From Anaerolineae bacterium (GTDB lineage Bacteria > Chloroflexota > Anaerolineae > Anaerolineales > Anaerolineaceae), in contig JABUFD010000001.1 in NCBI GenBank assembly GCA_013314735.1, positions 186,001 through 250,000 of the forward strand: a stretch of DNA of 64,000 bases, written 5' to 3'. The notes under the pieces were generated by a model. It was not told the origin of the DNA and searched no databases. It saw only the letters and a program-made list of their open reading frames with translations. Each line of letters starts with the position of its first letter. The stretch's first letter is position 1. This document shows positions 18,946-26,175 of the stretch, one piece after another. Made by a program: the position numbers and the translations under genes.

Positions 18946-19441
18946 GGTTGTACCTGGACATCGATATCGATTGAAGGGATTGGTTTTGGAAGCAACTGTA
19001 TTATAACAAAATCACCGGCACTCTATTCCCGTAGATAATCACAAGGCCAGTTGAATTGCAACTGTCTGAATTGGGAGAAGGGAAGCCGCAGGCAGGCAGA
19101 AATTGTTACGCTTCCCCCTGATATGTCCAGTGCAAGCCGCTTAATAATTTTAACTTTTTTCTTATATATTTTTTAAACGTTTTATAGTACACTACAAATA
19201 TGAAAGAAGATCAGGATACAATATTTGCTTGCACATGTATACGGCGGGGACTGTAGCCTCCGCTGATAAAAAATTGTAGCCAGAGAGAATCGACAAGACA
19301 GGGATACAATCGAATACACAGACGGAAGCCCGGCAACCCCGCAGGTCAAACACAGAAGAGACGAACGGCGTGTGCTGTTGGTGCGCGCGCGGACAATCGA
19401 GTTGGTTGGTATTTAGTGGTAAGGAAAAAGGAATCGAACAC
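18946..19441 (+). other. Long leader region of the cysteine synthase gene
   Basis: Nearly 500 bases without a gene. The AT-rich stretch 19140-19200 probably holds the promoter, though no clear -35/-10 pair stands out. Downstream, GCGGGG at 19244-19249 can pair either locally with CCTCCGC (19257-19263) or with CCCCGC at 19337-19342, two exclusive folds. A SAM-riboswitch-like core string sits at 19325-19338. No U-tailed terminator is seen, so any control would be translational. Confidence 0.45.
19244..19350 (+). ncRNA. Possible SAM-responsive (S-box-like) leader element
   Basis: GAAGCCCGGCAACC at 19325-19338 is identical to the most conserved string of SAM-I riboswitches. An AGAGAG at 19282-19287 lies upstream and GGTCAAA downstream, each resembling neighbouring S-box core pieces. 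A 6-bp pairing GCGGGG/CCCCGC plus GCC/GGC can enclose the region. However, the canonical spacing between AGAG and the core is not kept and the P1 stem is not obvious, so it is a divergent variant at best. The downstream gene makes sulphur amino acids, which suits SAM control. Confidence 0.3.
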
Positions 19442-20491
19442 ATGGCATTGACAAATACATTGGAATTTTGCTGCACGGATGAGATCGAGCAACTTACACC
19501 GCAGTACTACGAAAGCATTCTTGATACGATTGGTGAAACACCGTTGGTTCGCCTTTCCAGGGTAATCGGGAGTGCCACCCGCGGAACAGTGCTGGCAAAA
19601 GTGGAATTCTTCAACCCGGGCGGATCCATCAAGGATCGGGTGGGCTACAACATGATTGAAACCGCTGAACGCAGGGGACTGCTGAAACCCGGCGGGACAA
19701 TTGTCGAAGCGACGTCAGGCAACACAGGGATCGGGCTGACGTTGACTGCTGCCAAAAAAGGCTACAAGGTGGTACTGGTGATGCCAGACCGTATGAGCCC
19801 TGAAAAAGTGAACACGCTGCGGGCGCTGGGCGCGAAAGTTGTGCTGGCACCCTCCAATGTCGGCCCTGATCATCCTGACAACAGTGTTAACATGGCCAAA
19901 CGGATAGCGGAGGAAACCCCCAATAGTTTTTGGACCAACCAGTATAAAAACCAGGCGAACCCCACCGCGCATTATAGCAGCACCGGTCCGGAAATCTGGC
20001 GGCAGACGGCTGGCAGGATCAAAGTACTGGTGTGTGGCATGGGAACTGGCGGAACGATCAGCGGTACCGGTCGGTACCTGAAAGAACAGAACCCTGACAT
20101 CAAGGTCGTTGGTGTGGATGTGCGTGGTTCGTTGATCTATGACAGTTGGAAAGCCGGCCATGAAGTGACAGAATACGAAAAAACACCGTTCAAAGTGGAA
20201 GGGATTGGGAAGGACTTTATTCCAGACACGATGAACCTGGGGATCGTTGATGAAATCGTTCGGATCACAGACGGTGAAGCTTTCCGGATGACGCGCCGGG
20301 TGGCGCAGGAAGAAGGCATCTTCGCTGGTGGATCTTCCGGTGGGGCGACCGCCGGCCTGCTGAAATCGAAATATGTCCAGGCACTTCAGCCTGGGGAGAT
20401 TGCTGTCGTGGTCTATCCTGATTCCGGAAATCGATATATCAGCCGCATATTTAATGACGACTGGATGCGGGAGAACGGATATCTCGATTAG
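19442..20491 (+). CDS. PLP-dependent cysteine synthase / cystathionine beta-synthase family enzyme
   Basis: A 349-residue fold-type II PLP enzyme. The Schiff-base lysine lies in FFNPGGSIKDRVGYNMIE, the substrate loop is TSGNTGIGLT, and the phosphate-binding loop is GTGGTISGTGRYLKE. At about 350 residues and with PDHPDNSVNMAKRIAEE and VDVRGSLIYDSWKAG, it is closer to the catalytic core of cystathionine beta-synthases than to 310-residue CysK, but it lacks CBS regulatory domains. It could make cysteine from O-acetylserine or cystathionine from serine and homocysteine. ATG 19442 has AAAGGA upstream; an in-frame extension to 19370 is rejected. A terminator follows. Confidence 0.9.
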   Translation: MALTNTLEFCCTDEIEQLTPQYYESILDTIGETPLVRLSRVIGSATRGTVLAKVEFFNPGGSIKDRVGYNMIETAERRGLLKPGGTIVEATSGNTGIGLTLTAAKKGYKVVLVMPDRMSPEKVNTLRALGAKVVLAPSNVGPDHPDNSVNMAKRIAEETPNSFWTNQYKNQANPTAHYSSTGPEIWRQTAGRIKVLVCGMGTGGTISGTGRYLKEQNPDIKVVGVDVRGSLIYDSWKAGHEVTEYEKTPFKVEGIGKDFIPDTMNLGIVDEIVRITDGEAFRMTRRVAQEEGIFAGGSSGGATAGLLKSKYVQALQPGEIAVVVYPDSGNRYISRIFNDDWMRENGYLD

Positions 20492-20512
20492 TCCAGACCT
20501 GGCACAAATATG

Positions 20513-20547
20513 AAAACCGCTTGTTTTTTACATCAGGCGGTTTTTTT
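20513..20547 (+). terminator. Rho-independent terminator after cysteine synthase gene
   Basis: AAAACCGC (20513-20520) pairs with GCGGTTTT, followed by a seven-T run, 22 bases after the stop codon. Confidence 0.8.
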
Positions 20548-20611
20548 CTGATGCATGTATGATAGGATTAATCACCAGGTGTATTTGGTTGAACTGTGAA
20601 AAGGAGCCGAC

Positions 20612-21418
20612 ATGTTTGATTCGATACTCGTAAAGCCTGACCAGATGTACAGCCTTGCCAATGTGGATGCGGATGGCGATGGTGTGATAGGGCTGGAAAA
20701 AGAAGAAGCCAAGAAAGCATTTGAAAAATTGAACAAGAAACTGGAATCGCTCCAGGAATTGATGTATGCCGAAGGCAAACGGAAATTGCTGGTGGTTCTA
20801 CAGGGGATGGATACTTCCGGCAAGGACAGCACCATCCGGCAGGTGTTTGAGCATGTTAATCCGCAGGGCGTTAAGGTGGCCAGCTTCAAGGTGCCTACCC
20901 CACAGGAAATGGCGCATGACTACCTGTGGCGGATTCACCAGCGGACGCCCGGAAGCGGCGAGATCGTGATCTTCAACCGCAGCCATTATGAAGATGTGCT
21001 GGTAGTGCGCGTTCATAACCTGGTGCCTGAAGAGCGCTGGCAGAAGCGCTTTGAGCACATCCGCGAATTTGAAAAAATGCTAACCGACGAAGGAACAACC
21101 ATCTTGAAGTTCTATCTGCATATTGATAAGGATGAACAGAAAAAGCGCTTGCAGGAACGCCTGGATACCCCGGAAAAGCATTGGAAATTCAACATTGGCG
21201 ATCTGAAGGAACGCGCCATATGGGATCAGTATCAGAAGGCATATGAAGAAGCTTTGGCCCGCACCAGCCGGCCGTGGGCACCGTGGTATGTGATTCCATC
21301 CAACCGGAAATGGGTGCGCAATTATTACATTGCTTCGATCCTGGTTGACACGTTGGAGGGGTTCAAAATGAAATTCCCGCCCGCTGAGGAAGGTCTTGAC
21401 TCCGTGGTCATTGAATAG
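20612..21418 (+). CDS. PPK2-family polyphosphate:nucleotide phosphotransferase
   Basis: A 268-residue kinase using polyphosphate to phosphorylate nucleotides (AMP/ADP toward ATP) or the reverse. Signature parts: Walker A GMDTSGKDST, the lid and Arg-rich segment DYLWRIHQRTPGSGEIVIFNRSHYEDV (Walker B), and the C-terminal PWYVIPSNRKWVRNYYIASIL. Its length and the N-terminal helical extension with DADGDG fit the class III one-domain subfamily, whose characterised members act on both AMP and ADP. AAAAGGAG precedes the ATG. It stands alone between two terminators, while ppk1 lies at 5.1 kb; together they give both synthesis and use of polyphosphate. Confidence 0.94.
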   Translation: MFDSILVKPDQMYSLANVDADGDGVIGLEKEEAKKAFEKLNKKLESLQELMYAEGKRKLLVVLQGMDTSGKDSTIRQVFEHVNPQGVKVASFKVPTPQEMAHDYLWRIHQRTPGSGEIVIFNRSHYEDVLVVRVHNLVPEERWQKRFEHIREFEKMLTDEGTTILKFYLHIDKDEQKKRLQERLDTPEKHWKFNIGDLKERAIWDQYQKAYEEALARTSRPWAPWYVIPSNRKWVRNYYIASILVDTLEGFKMKFPPAEEGLDSVVIE

Positions 21419-21722
21419 GCAATGCCTGCTGTGTGATGTTGAATGCAGGATCTGAGTCCTTCTTAGGCGTTTGATGCAGGGATGCATTTCACCAGACAGT
21501 TTTGCGGAGTGCCGCTTTTTCCGTGCAGGAATTTTCGCTTCCTGTTATAATAGAGGTGTTAACAGTTCTGGAAAGAATGATTCCTTTTCGAATCAAAATT
21601 TTTGTGCCAGGGCAGGTATCGCGTTCGCTTTTACTGCTCGACCACGATCAGACGAACGCAAGGTGTTTTTTCTTCCACTGGAACCTGGAAACAAATTTTG
21701 ACGAAAGGAGATCATCACTCAC
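21419..21722 (+). other. Long promoter/leader region of the cold-shock gene
   Basis: A 304-base stretch with no gene. It contains the extended -10 promoter at 21543-21551, which implies an untranslated leader of about 165 bases ahead of the cold-shock ATG. Leaders of this size are typical of temperature-responsive csp mRNAs. Confidence 0.6.
21543..21551 (+). promoter_or_regulatory. Extended -10 promoter of the cold-shock gene
   Basis: TGTTATAAT combines TGn with a perfect TATAAT. The -35 region is poor, as expected for this class. Confidence 0.6.
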
Positions 21723-21932
21723 ATGGCAGATACACAGGTTGGAACCGTTAAATGGTTCGACAGTACCAAAGGCTACGGCTTCATTTCACGTGAAGGCGGC
21801 AAGGACGTGTTCGTTCATCACCGCGCCATCATCGGCCAGGGCTTTAAATCCCTGAATGAAGGCGACCGCGTTGAGTTCACCGTTGTCCAGGGCGAAAAAG
21901 GCCCGCAGGCACAGGACGTGCGCGTACTCTAA
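21723..21932 (+). CDS. Cold-shock domain protein (CspA family)
   Basis: A 69-residue single cold-shock domain that binds single-stranded RNA/DNA and melts RNA structure. RNP1 (KGYGFIS) and RNP2 (VFVHH) are intact, and the length equals that of CspA/CspD-type proteins. AAAGGAG lies 11 bases before the ATG. The long leader from an extended -10 promoter suggests post-transcriptional control by temperature. A strong terminator hairpin follows 21 bases after the stop, so the gene is monocistronic. Confidence 0.97.
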   Translation: MADTQVGTVKWFDSTKGYGFISREGGKDVFVHHRAIIGQGFKSLNEGDRVEFTVVQGEKGPQAQDVRVL

Positions 21933-21953
21933 TTTATTTTCTTAATCATGAAG

Positions 21954-21993
21954 CGCGCCTGGCTTTTGAGTAAAGCCAGGCGCGTTCAGTTTT
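21954..21993 (+). terminator. Terminator after the cold-shock gene
   Basis: A perfect 13-bp GC-rich stem (21954-21966 with 21972-21984) and 5-base loop followed by TTCAGTTTT. Confidence 0.8.
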
Positions 21994-22055
21994 AACAGAG
22001 AGAAAGCGAGATGAAAAGAGAAATCGGCTGATTTCGGCATGCGGAAAAAAACGGG

Positions 22056-22061
22056 TATAAT
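22056..22061 (+). promoter_or_regulatory. -10 element of pyrB
   Basis: Perfect TATAAT 62 bases before the pyrB start; the -35 region (TTTCGG) is weak. No PyrR-type attenuator hairpin is visible in the short leader. Confidence 0.45.
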
Positions 22062-22123
22062 CAAACCAAGAACCATATCGAACTGAGAACCTGTTGATTA
22101 ACCGCATGCGATAAGGACGGTGT

Positions 22124-23059
22124 ATGTCAAAGTTGCTGATGGGCAGGGATATCCTGCATGTGAAGGATATCAAGCTGGAACATATTGACCTGGTGATGGA
22201 TGTAGCCAGCCGTTTTGAGCGGGTACTGGAGGGTGGGGGAACCCTGACCAATATGACCGGCAAAATCCTTGCCACGCTTTTTTATGAACCCTCCACCCAG
22301 ACCCGCCTTTCGTTTGAAACGGCTATGCTGCGGATGGGGGGGCAGGTGGTGTCTGTAACCGACGCCAAGAGTTCCTCATCAGCAGTGAAAGGTGAAACCC
22401 TGTATGATGTCGGCAAATGGCTGGAAGGCTATGCTGATGTGGCAGTGATTCGCCACAATGAGGTGGGCAGTGCGCAGGAACTGGCCAATGGCGCGGACAT
22501 CCCGGTGATCAACGGTGGTGATGGTGCTGGCCAGCACCCGACCCAGTCATTGATGGATGTGTACACGATCCAGAAGGAACGCGGACGGCTTAACAACCTG
22601 ACGGTAACCCTGGCAGGAGACCTGAAAAACGGACGCACGGTACATTCGTTGTCGCAGTTATTGGGCAAGTATGGGCCGCGATTTTTCTTTGTTTCGCCGG
22701 AGGAATTGCGCATGCCGCCTGAGATCACCCATTTGCTGCGCGATGACGGGATTGAGATCATCGAAACCCCCGACCTGACATTGGCGGCGGCGAAAAGCGA
22801 CGTACTGTACATGACACGGGTGCAAAAAGAACGGTTCCACGATGCCGCCTCCTATGAGCGATTAAAGGGAATTTACCATGTGGATGAGGCCTTGCTGAAG
22901 GTGTGCAAACACGGGATGACGATCATGCATCCTCTGCCACGGGCGGGGGAGATCGCACGCGAGGTGGATGAATATGAAGGCGCGGCCTATTTCCGCCAGG
23001 CGACCAACGGCGTACCGATTCGCATGGCGCTGCTGGCATTGGTTACCGGGCAGGTTTAA
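22124..23059 (+). CDS. pyrB: Aspartate carbamoyltransferase catalytic subunit
   Basis: Catalyses the committed step of pyrimidine synthesis, joining carbamoyl phosphate and aspartate. The 311-residue protein has the carbamoyl-phosphate motifs EPSTQTRLSFE and HPTQSLMD, the 80s-loop segment SSSSAVKGETLYD, and the C-terminal MHPLPRAGEIAREVD where carbamoyl phosphate and aspartate bind. AAGGAC lies upstream of the ATG. No pyrI regulatory subunit or other pyr genes are adjacent; instead pckA follows after 22 bases, probably in the same transcript. The long in-frame extension of pckA back into pyrB is not used. Confidence 0.97.
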   Translation: MSKLLMGRDILHVKDIKLEHIDLVMDVASRFERVLEGGGTLTNMTGKILATLFYEPSTQTRLSFETAMLRMGGQVVSVTDAKSSSSAVKGETLYDVGKWLEGYADVAVIRHNEVGSAQELANGADIPVINGGDGAGQHPTQSLMDVYTIQKERGRLNNLTVTLAGDLKNGRTVHSLSQLLGKYGPRFFFVSPEELRMPPEITHLLRDDGIEIIETPDLTLAAAKSDVLYMTRVQKERFHDAASYERLKGIYHVDEALLKVCKHGMTIMHPLPRAGEIAREVDEYEGAAYFRQATNGVPIRMALLALVTGQV

Positions 23060-23081
23060 GAGGAGTATCCAGGGAGGTACT

Positions 23082-24677
23082 GTGTTCGAAATCCGAAATA
23101 AATCGTTTGCCATTTCACCGGAAAGCACCATCCATGCACGGCGGGTACATTGGAATTTGACCCCGCCGTTGCTGTATGAAGAAGTAGTGCGGCGCGGCGA
23201 AGCGATGATTGCCTCGCATGGACCGCTGGTGATCTACACCGGAAAATGTACCGGGCGTTCCCCGCTTGACAAATTCTTCGTTGAAGAACCTTCCAGTAAG
23301 GAGCATGTATGGTGGCAGGAGAACAAGCCCTTTGAAGCGGCGCGGTTTGAGCAACTAAAACAGCGTATCCTGGAGTATTATCAGCAAAAGGAAGTCTATG
23401 TGCAGGATTGTTACGGTGGTGCTGACGCGCAGTACCGCTTTCCCGCCCGGATTGTTACCGACACCGCCTGGGGCAGCCTGTTTGCCTATAACATGTTCCG
23501 CCATGCCCGGCTGGATTCCCCGCGCGATTTTGCCCCCGAATTCACTGTGCTGACCGCCTGCGGTTTTGAAGCGGAACCGGCGATTGATGGCACTCGCTCG
23601 GATGTAGTGGTTGCCATCCACCTGGGGCAGAAACTGGCGTTAATTGCCGGCACACGCTACGGCGGGGAGATCAAGAAAACCGTGTTCACGGTGTTAAATT
23701 ATCTCTATCCGTTGATGGGGGTGCTGCCGATGCACTGTTCCGCCAACATCGGCGCCAACGGCGACAGCGCGATCTTCTTCGGGTTAAGCGGTACCGGCAA
23801 AACCACCCTCTCCGCCGATCCGCGGCGAAAACTGATTGGCGACGATGAGCACGGCTGGAGTGACAATGGCATTTTCAATTTTGAAGGCGGCTGTTATGCC
23901 AAGGTGATCCGGCTTTCAGCACAGGATGAACCGCAGATTTTTGCGATGACCCAGCGCTTTGGCACCGTGCTGGAAAATGTGGTGATCGACCCTGAAACCA
24001 GGGAGATTGACCTGGACGATGCCTCGATCACGGAGAATACGCGCGCATCCTACCTGCTGAGTGAGATCGAGAACCATGAACCGACCGGGATGGGCGGACA
24101 TCCCAAAAATATCATTTTCCTGACCGCCGATGCGTTTGGCGTGCTACCGCCGCTGGCGAAACTGACACCCGAACAGGCGATGTACCAGTTCCTTTCCGGC
24201 TACACGGCCAAGGTGGCAGGAACCGAACGCCGCATCAAGGAACCGCAAGCGACCTTCAGCACCTGTTTTGGCGGCCCGTTCATGGTGCATCACCCGATGG
24301 TATATGCACAGCTATTGGGCGAGAAAATCCAGCGCCACCAGGCGCAATGCTGGCTGGTGAATACCGGCTGGACTGGCGGGGCGTACGGCGAAGGCCGGCG
24401 GATGCCGATCAGCCATACACGTGCAATGGTGGATGCGGTACTCAACGGCAGCCTGCGGGATGTGCCCTATGCAGCCGACCCGGTGTTTGGGCTGGCCGTG
24501 CCCCAGCAATGCCCCGGAGTGCCGGATGTGGTGTTAAATCCCCGCGGCACCTGGGCGGATACGGCTGCCTACGATGCCCAGGCGCGGCGCCTGGCGGATA
24601 TGTTCTGTGAAAATTTTGCCCAATTTGCTGACCGTGTACCGGAAGCGGTGCGGGCGGCAGGTCCTTTGCAGGCATAA
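23082..24677 (+). CDS. pckA: Phosphoenolpyruvate carboxykinase (ATP)
   Basis: Interconverts oxaloacetate and phosphoenolpyruvate with ATP/ADP, for gluconeogenesis or CO2 fixation in fermenters. The 531-residue product shows the substrate segment YTGKCTGRSPLDKF, HCSANIG, the kinase-1a P-loop GLSGTGKTTLSADP (near residue 235), the metal-binding DDEHGWSDNGIFNFEGGCYAK region, and the adenine-binding C-terminal GWTGGAYGEGRRMPISHTRAMV. The GTG at 23082 with AGGGAGG four bases upstream is the clear start; a longer in-frame reading from 22968 overlaps pyrB and lacks support. Confidence 0.97.
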   Translation: MFEIRNKSFAISPESTIHARRVHWNLTPPLLYEEVVRRGEAMIASHGPLVIYTGKCTGRSPLDKFFVEEPSSKEHVWWQENKPFEAARFEQLKQRILEYYQQKEVYVQDCYGGADAQYRFPARIVTDTAWGSLFAYNMFRHARLDSPRDFAPEFTVLTACGFEAEPAIDGTRSDVVVAIHLGQKLALIAGTRYGGEIKKTVFTVLNYLYPLMGVLPMHCSANIGANGDSAIFFGLSGTGKTTLSADPRRKLIGDDEHGWSDNGIFNFEGGCYAKVIRLSAQDEPQIFAMTQRFGTVLENVVIDPETREIDLDDASITENTRASYLLSEIENHEPTGMGGHPKNIIFLTADAFGVLPPLAKLTPEQAMYQFLSGYTAKVAGTERRIKEPQATFSTCFGGPFMVHHPMVYAQLLGEKIQRHQAQCWLVNTGWTGGAYGEGRRMPISHTRAMVDAVLNGSLRDVPYAADPVFGLAVPQQCPGVPDVVLNPRGTWADTAAYDAQARRLADMFCENFAQFADRVPEAVRAAGPLQA

Positions 24678-24696
24678 CTGTTCAATGAAATTAAAA

Positions 24697-24733
24697 TAAA
24701 AAACCTGGCGTTCTAATTTGAACACCAGGTTCT
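24697..24733 (-). terminator. Terminator of the small basic protein gene
   Basis: AACCTGG(C)GTTC...GAAC(A)CCAGGTT forms a 12-position stem with one mismatch. On the minus strand it is followed by TTTTTTATTTT, just after the small gene at 24745. The same hairpin core recurs at 59.6 kb. Confidence 0.75.
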
Positions 24734-24744
24734 GATCGTGAATT

Positions 24745-24852
24745 TCAACCCTTCTTGATCGTCTCCACCGTGGTGGGACGGGCAGCGGGGGTGATCACTT
24801 TCTTTTTCTTTGGTTTGCGGGGTTCTTTTCCAGCTTTATCCTTGGTTCCCAT
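24745..24852 (-). CDS. Small basic protein, 35 residues, unknown function
   Basis: A short reading frame begins MGTKDKAGKEPRKP, has a KKKK run, and ends TVETIKKG. It has everything a gene needs: AAAGGAG about 8 bases before the ATG, a TTGCCA-17-TATAAA promoter 60-90 bases upstream, and a U-tailed terminator directly behind. About a third of the residues are Lys or Arg, with no hydrophobic segment, so it is cytoplasmic and could bind nucleic acid or ribosomes. I do not recognise a characterised family; short Lys-rich proteins starting with a GxKDK motif do occur in several phyla. Function unknown. Confidence 0.7.
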   Translation of the reverse strand: MGTKDKAGKEPRKPKKKKVITPAARPTTVETIKKG

Positions 24853-24915
24853 CTGAATCACTCTCCTTTCGTGATACCTTCAAGCAATGCAAACGTGAAT
24901 GTGTATTGCCTTTTA

Positions 24916-24944
24916 TTTATAGCATTTTCCACCGATTTTGGCAA
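24916..24944 (-). promoter_or_regulatory. Promoter of the small basic protein gene
   Basis: On the minus strand TTGCCA (24939-24944) and TATAAA (24916-24921) are 17 bases apart, 64 bases before the ATG. Confidence 0.65.
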
Positions 24945-24968
24945 AAGGAAATTGTGGTACGAAGCGTT

Positions 24969-25781
24969 TCAGGGCAGGCCGCTTTCGTCGTAGTAAATGG
25001 CCATTCGTTCCAGTACTGACCAGGAATTATCAAAAACAGAGGACGGGGTCCGGTAATGTTTGCCGTTATTCATATAGATGAGGGTATCATCTGAATCATC
25101 ATACCCATACACAATCACCACGTGCTCATACGCCGCAACGGTAACCTGGTTGCCCTGGGAGTCGGTATATACATATGGCACGCCGCCCTCCACATTGCCG
25201 ATGACCCAGGTGAGAACGGGGTGATCCTGGGCGATCAGGTTCTTGAGGGAATCCAGGTCGAATTGTTTCACCGCAGCGGCGGGAACTCCATAGGCGCGCA
25301 GCAATTCCGCCACGGGTGCGGCATGTACGCCGTAATCATAAGGCGGCACCTGCCCCCACACCCCGGTGGTGACACCGACAAAGCCCAGGTCAGGGTTATC
25401 AGAGAAGGGCAGGTTGAACTGGAATTCGGCCTCGAGGATCGTGAAGCCGTAATAGGCAGCCCAATCAACCGCGGCGCGGCTCTCACACGAAAGCGGGTAC
25501 GCCTGACGCTCGCCGTAGATGTTGGCGATCTGGTGGCTGGCAGGCCGGGTGGGAGTGGGCGTGTGCGTGAGAGCCTCGATGGTTCGCACTGGTGTGGGGG
25601 ATATTGTTGGATCAGGAGATGAGACAGCCAGCTGCGTTGGGGTCACAGAGGCTGTAAGTGCCACGGTTTGGGCTGGTGCCGGTGTACCGGATGGCGTCAC
25701 CCGAGTATGATCGGCAGGGGGATCCGCGCAGGCATTGAGCAGCAGCACAAGCAACAGGAGCCGGGCAAGCGATGTTTGCAT
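24969..25781 (-). CDS. Lipoprotein with C39-like cysteine peptidase domain
   Basis: A 270-residue exported protein. The lipobox LLLNAC at about residue 18 follows a short signal peptide. Residues 20-80 are a Thr/Pro/Ser-rich spacer, and the rest is a papain-like fold of the C39-like type. The putative nucleophile Cys lies in YPLSCESRAAVDWAAYYG, the catalytic His in AYEHVVIVYGYDDSDDTLIYMN with the Asp close by, and HPVLTWVIGN lies between. Such proteins are surface peptidases or bacteriocin-processing-like enzymes; the target here is unknown. It stands alone between the small basic gene and tRNA-Asn. Confidence 0.82.
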   Translation of the reverse strand: MQTSLARLLLLVLLLNACADPPADHTRVTPSGTPAPAQTVALTASVTPTQLAVSSPDPTISPTPVRTIEALTHTPTPTRPASHQIANIYGERQAYPLSCESRAAVDWAAYYGFTILEAEFQFNLPFSDNPDLGFVGVTTGVWGQVPPYDYGVHAAPVAELLRAYGVPAAAVKQFDLDSLKNLIAQDHPVLTWVIGNVEGGVPYVYTDSQGNQVTVAAYEHVVIVYGYDDSDDTLIYMNNGKHYRTPSSVFDNSWSVLERMAIYYDESGLP

Positions 25782-25860
25782 GGATTCAGTTTACCCGGTT
25801 TTTGGCGATATCCCCAGTAAATGAGCGAAGACTATGGGGTGAACGCCGTTTGCGGCCGGC

Positions 25861-25895
25861 AAAAATAAACATCCCCTGCAACCGCAGGGGATGTT
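25861..25895 (-). terminator. Terminator of tRNA-Asn
   Basis: Perfect 12-bp stem (25868-25879 with 25884-25895), tetraloop, then TTATTTTT on the minus strand; T-rich on the plus strand as well. Confidence 0.85.
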
Positions 25896-25898
25896 TTT

Positions 25899-25974
25899 TG
25901 GCTCCACACCGTGGACTCGAACCACGAACCTAACGGTTAACAGCCGCTTGCTCTGCCGATTGAGCTAGTGTGGA
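25899..25974 (-). tRNA. tRNA-Asn (GUU)
   Basis: A 76-base cloverleaf on the minus strand: 7-bp acceptor stem TCCACAC/GTGTGGA, D arm with AGCTCAATCGGCAGAGC, anticodon loop CTGTTAA (anticodon GTT at the right place), T arm with GGTTCGAGTCC, discriminator G and an encoded CCA end. It has a near-consensus promoter upstream and a hairpin terminator three bases downstream, so it is a single-gene unit. Confidence 0.97.
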
Positions 25975-25986
25975 ACGGCAATCACA

Positions 25987-26014
25987 ATTATAGGGAAAAC
26001 CGGCGCTTTGTCAA
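25987..26014 (-). promoter_or_regulatory. tRNA-Asn promoter
   Basis: Perfect TTGACA (26009-26014) and perfect TATAAT (25987-25992), 16 bases apart, on the minus strand; transcription should start only a few bases before the mature 5' end. Confidence 0.9.
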
Positions 26015-26044
26015 GGGAAAGGCGCGGAAAGCGCGCGATGGGGG

Positions 26045-26050
26045 TATAAT
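26045..26050 (+). promoter_or_regulatory. -10 element of the DUF2804 gene
   Basis: Perfect TATAAT in the context GGGGTATAATC, 125 bases before the start codon. The same GGGTATAATC context occurs before pyrB. No -35 match. Confidence 0.4.
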
Positions 26051-26175
26051 CTTAAAAGTTCTCCCAACCCGGAACATTGATCCTTCCGGTAGTGGGGAAT
26101 CACCAATCATCCGCGCAACTGCCATTGTCATTGATTCAGTTCCACGGTTTGCGAACCTGGAAAAAGGAGCCTGCC

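Noticed and set aside
22968-23081. N-terminal extension of PckA into pyrB
   Set aside because: The GTG at 23082 has an ideal ribosome site and matches family starts; the extension only repeats pyrB bases in another frame.
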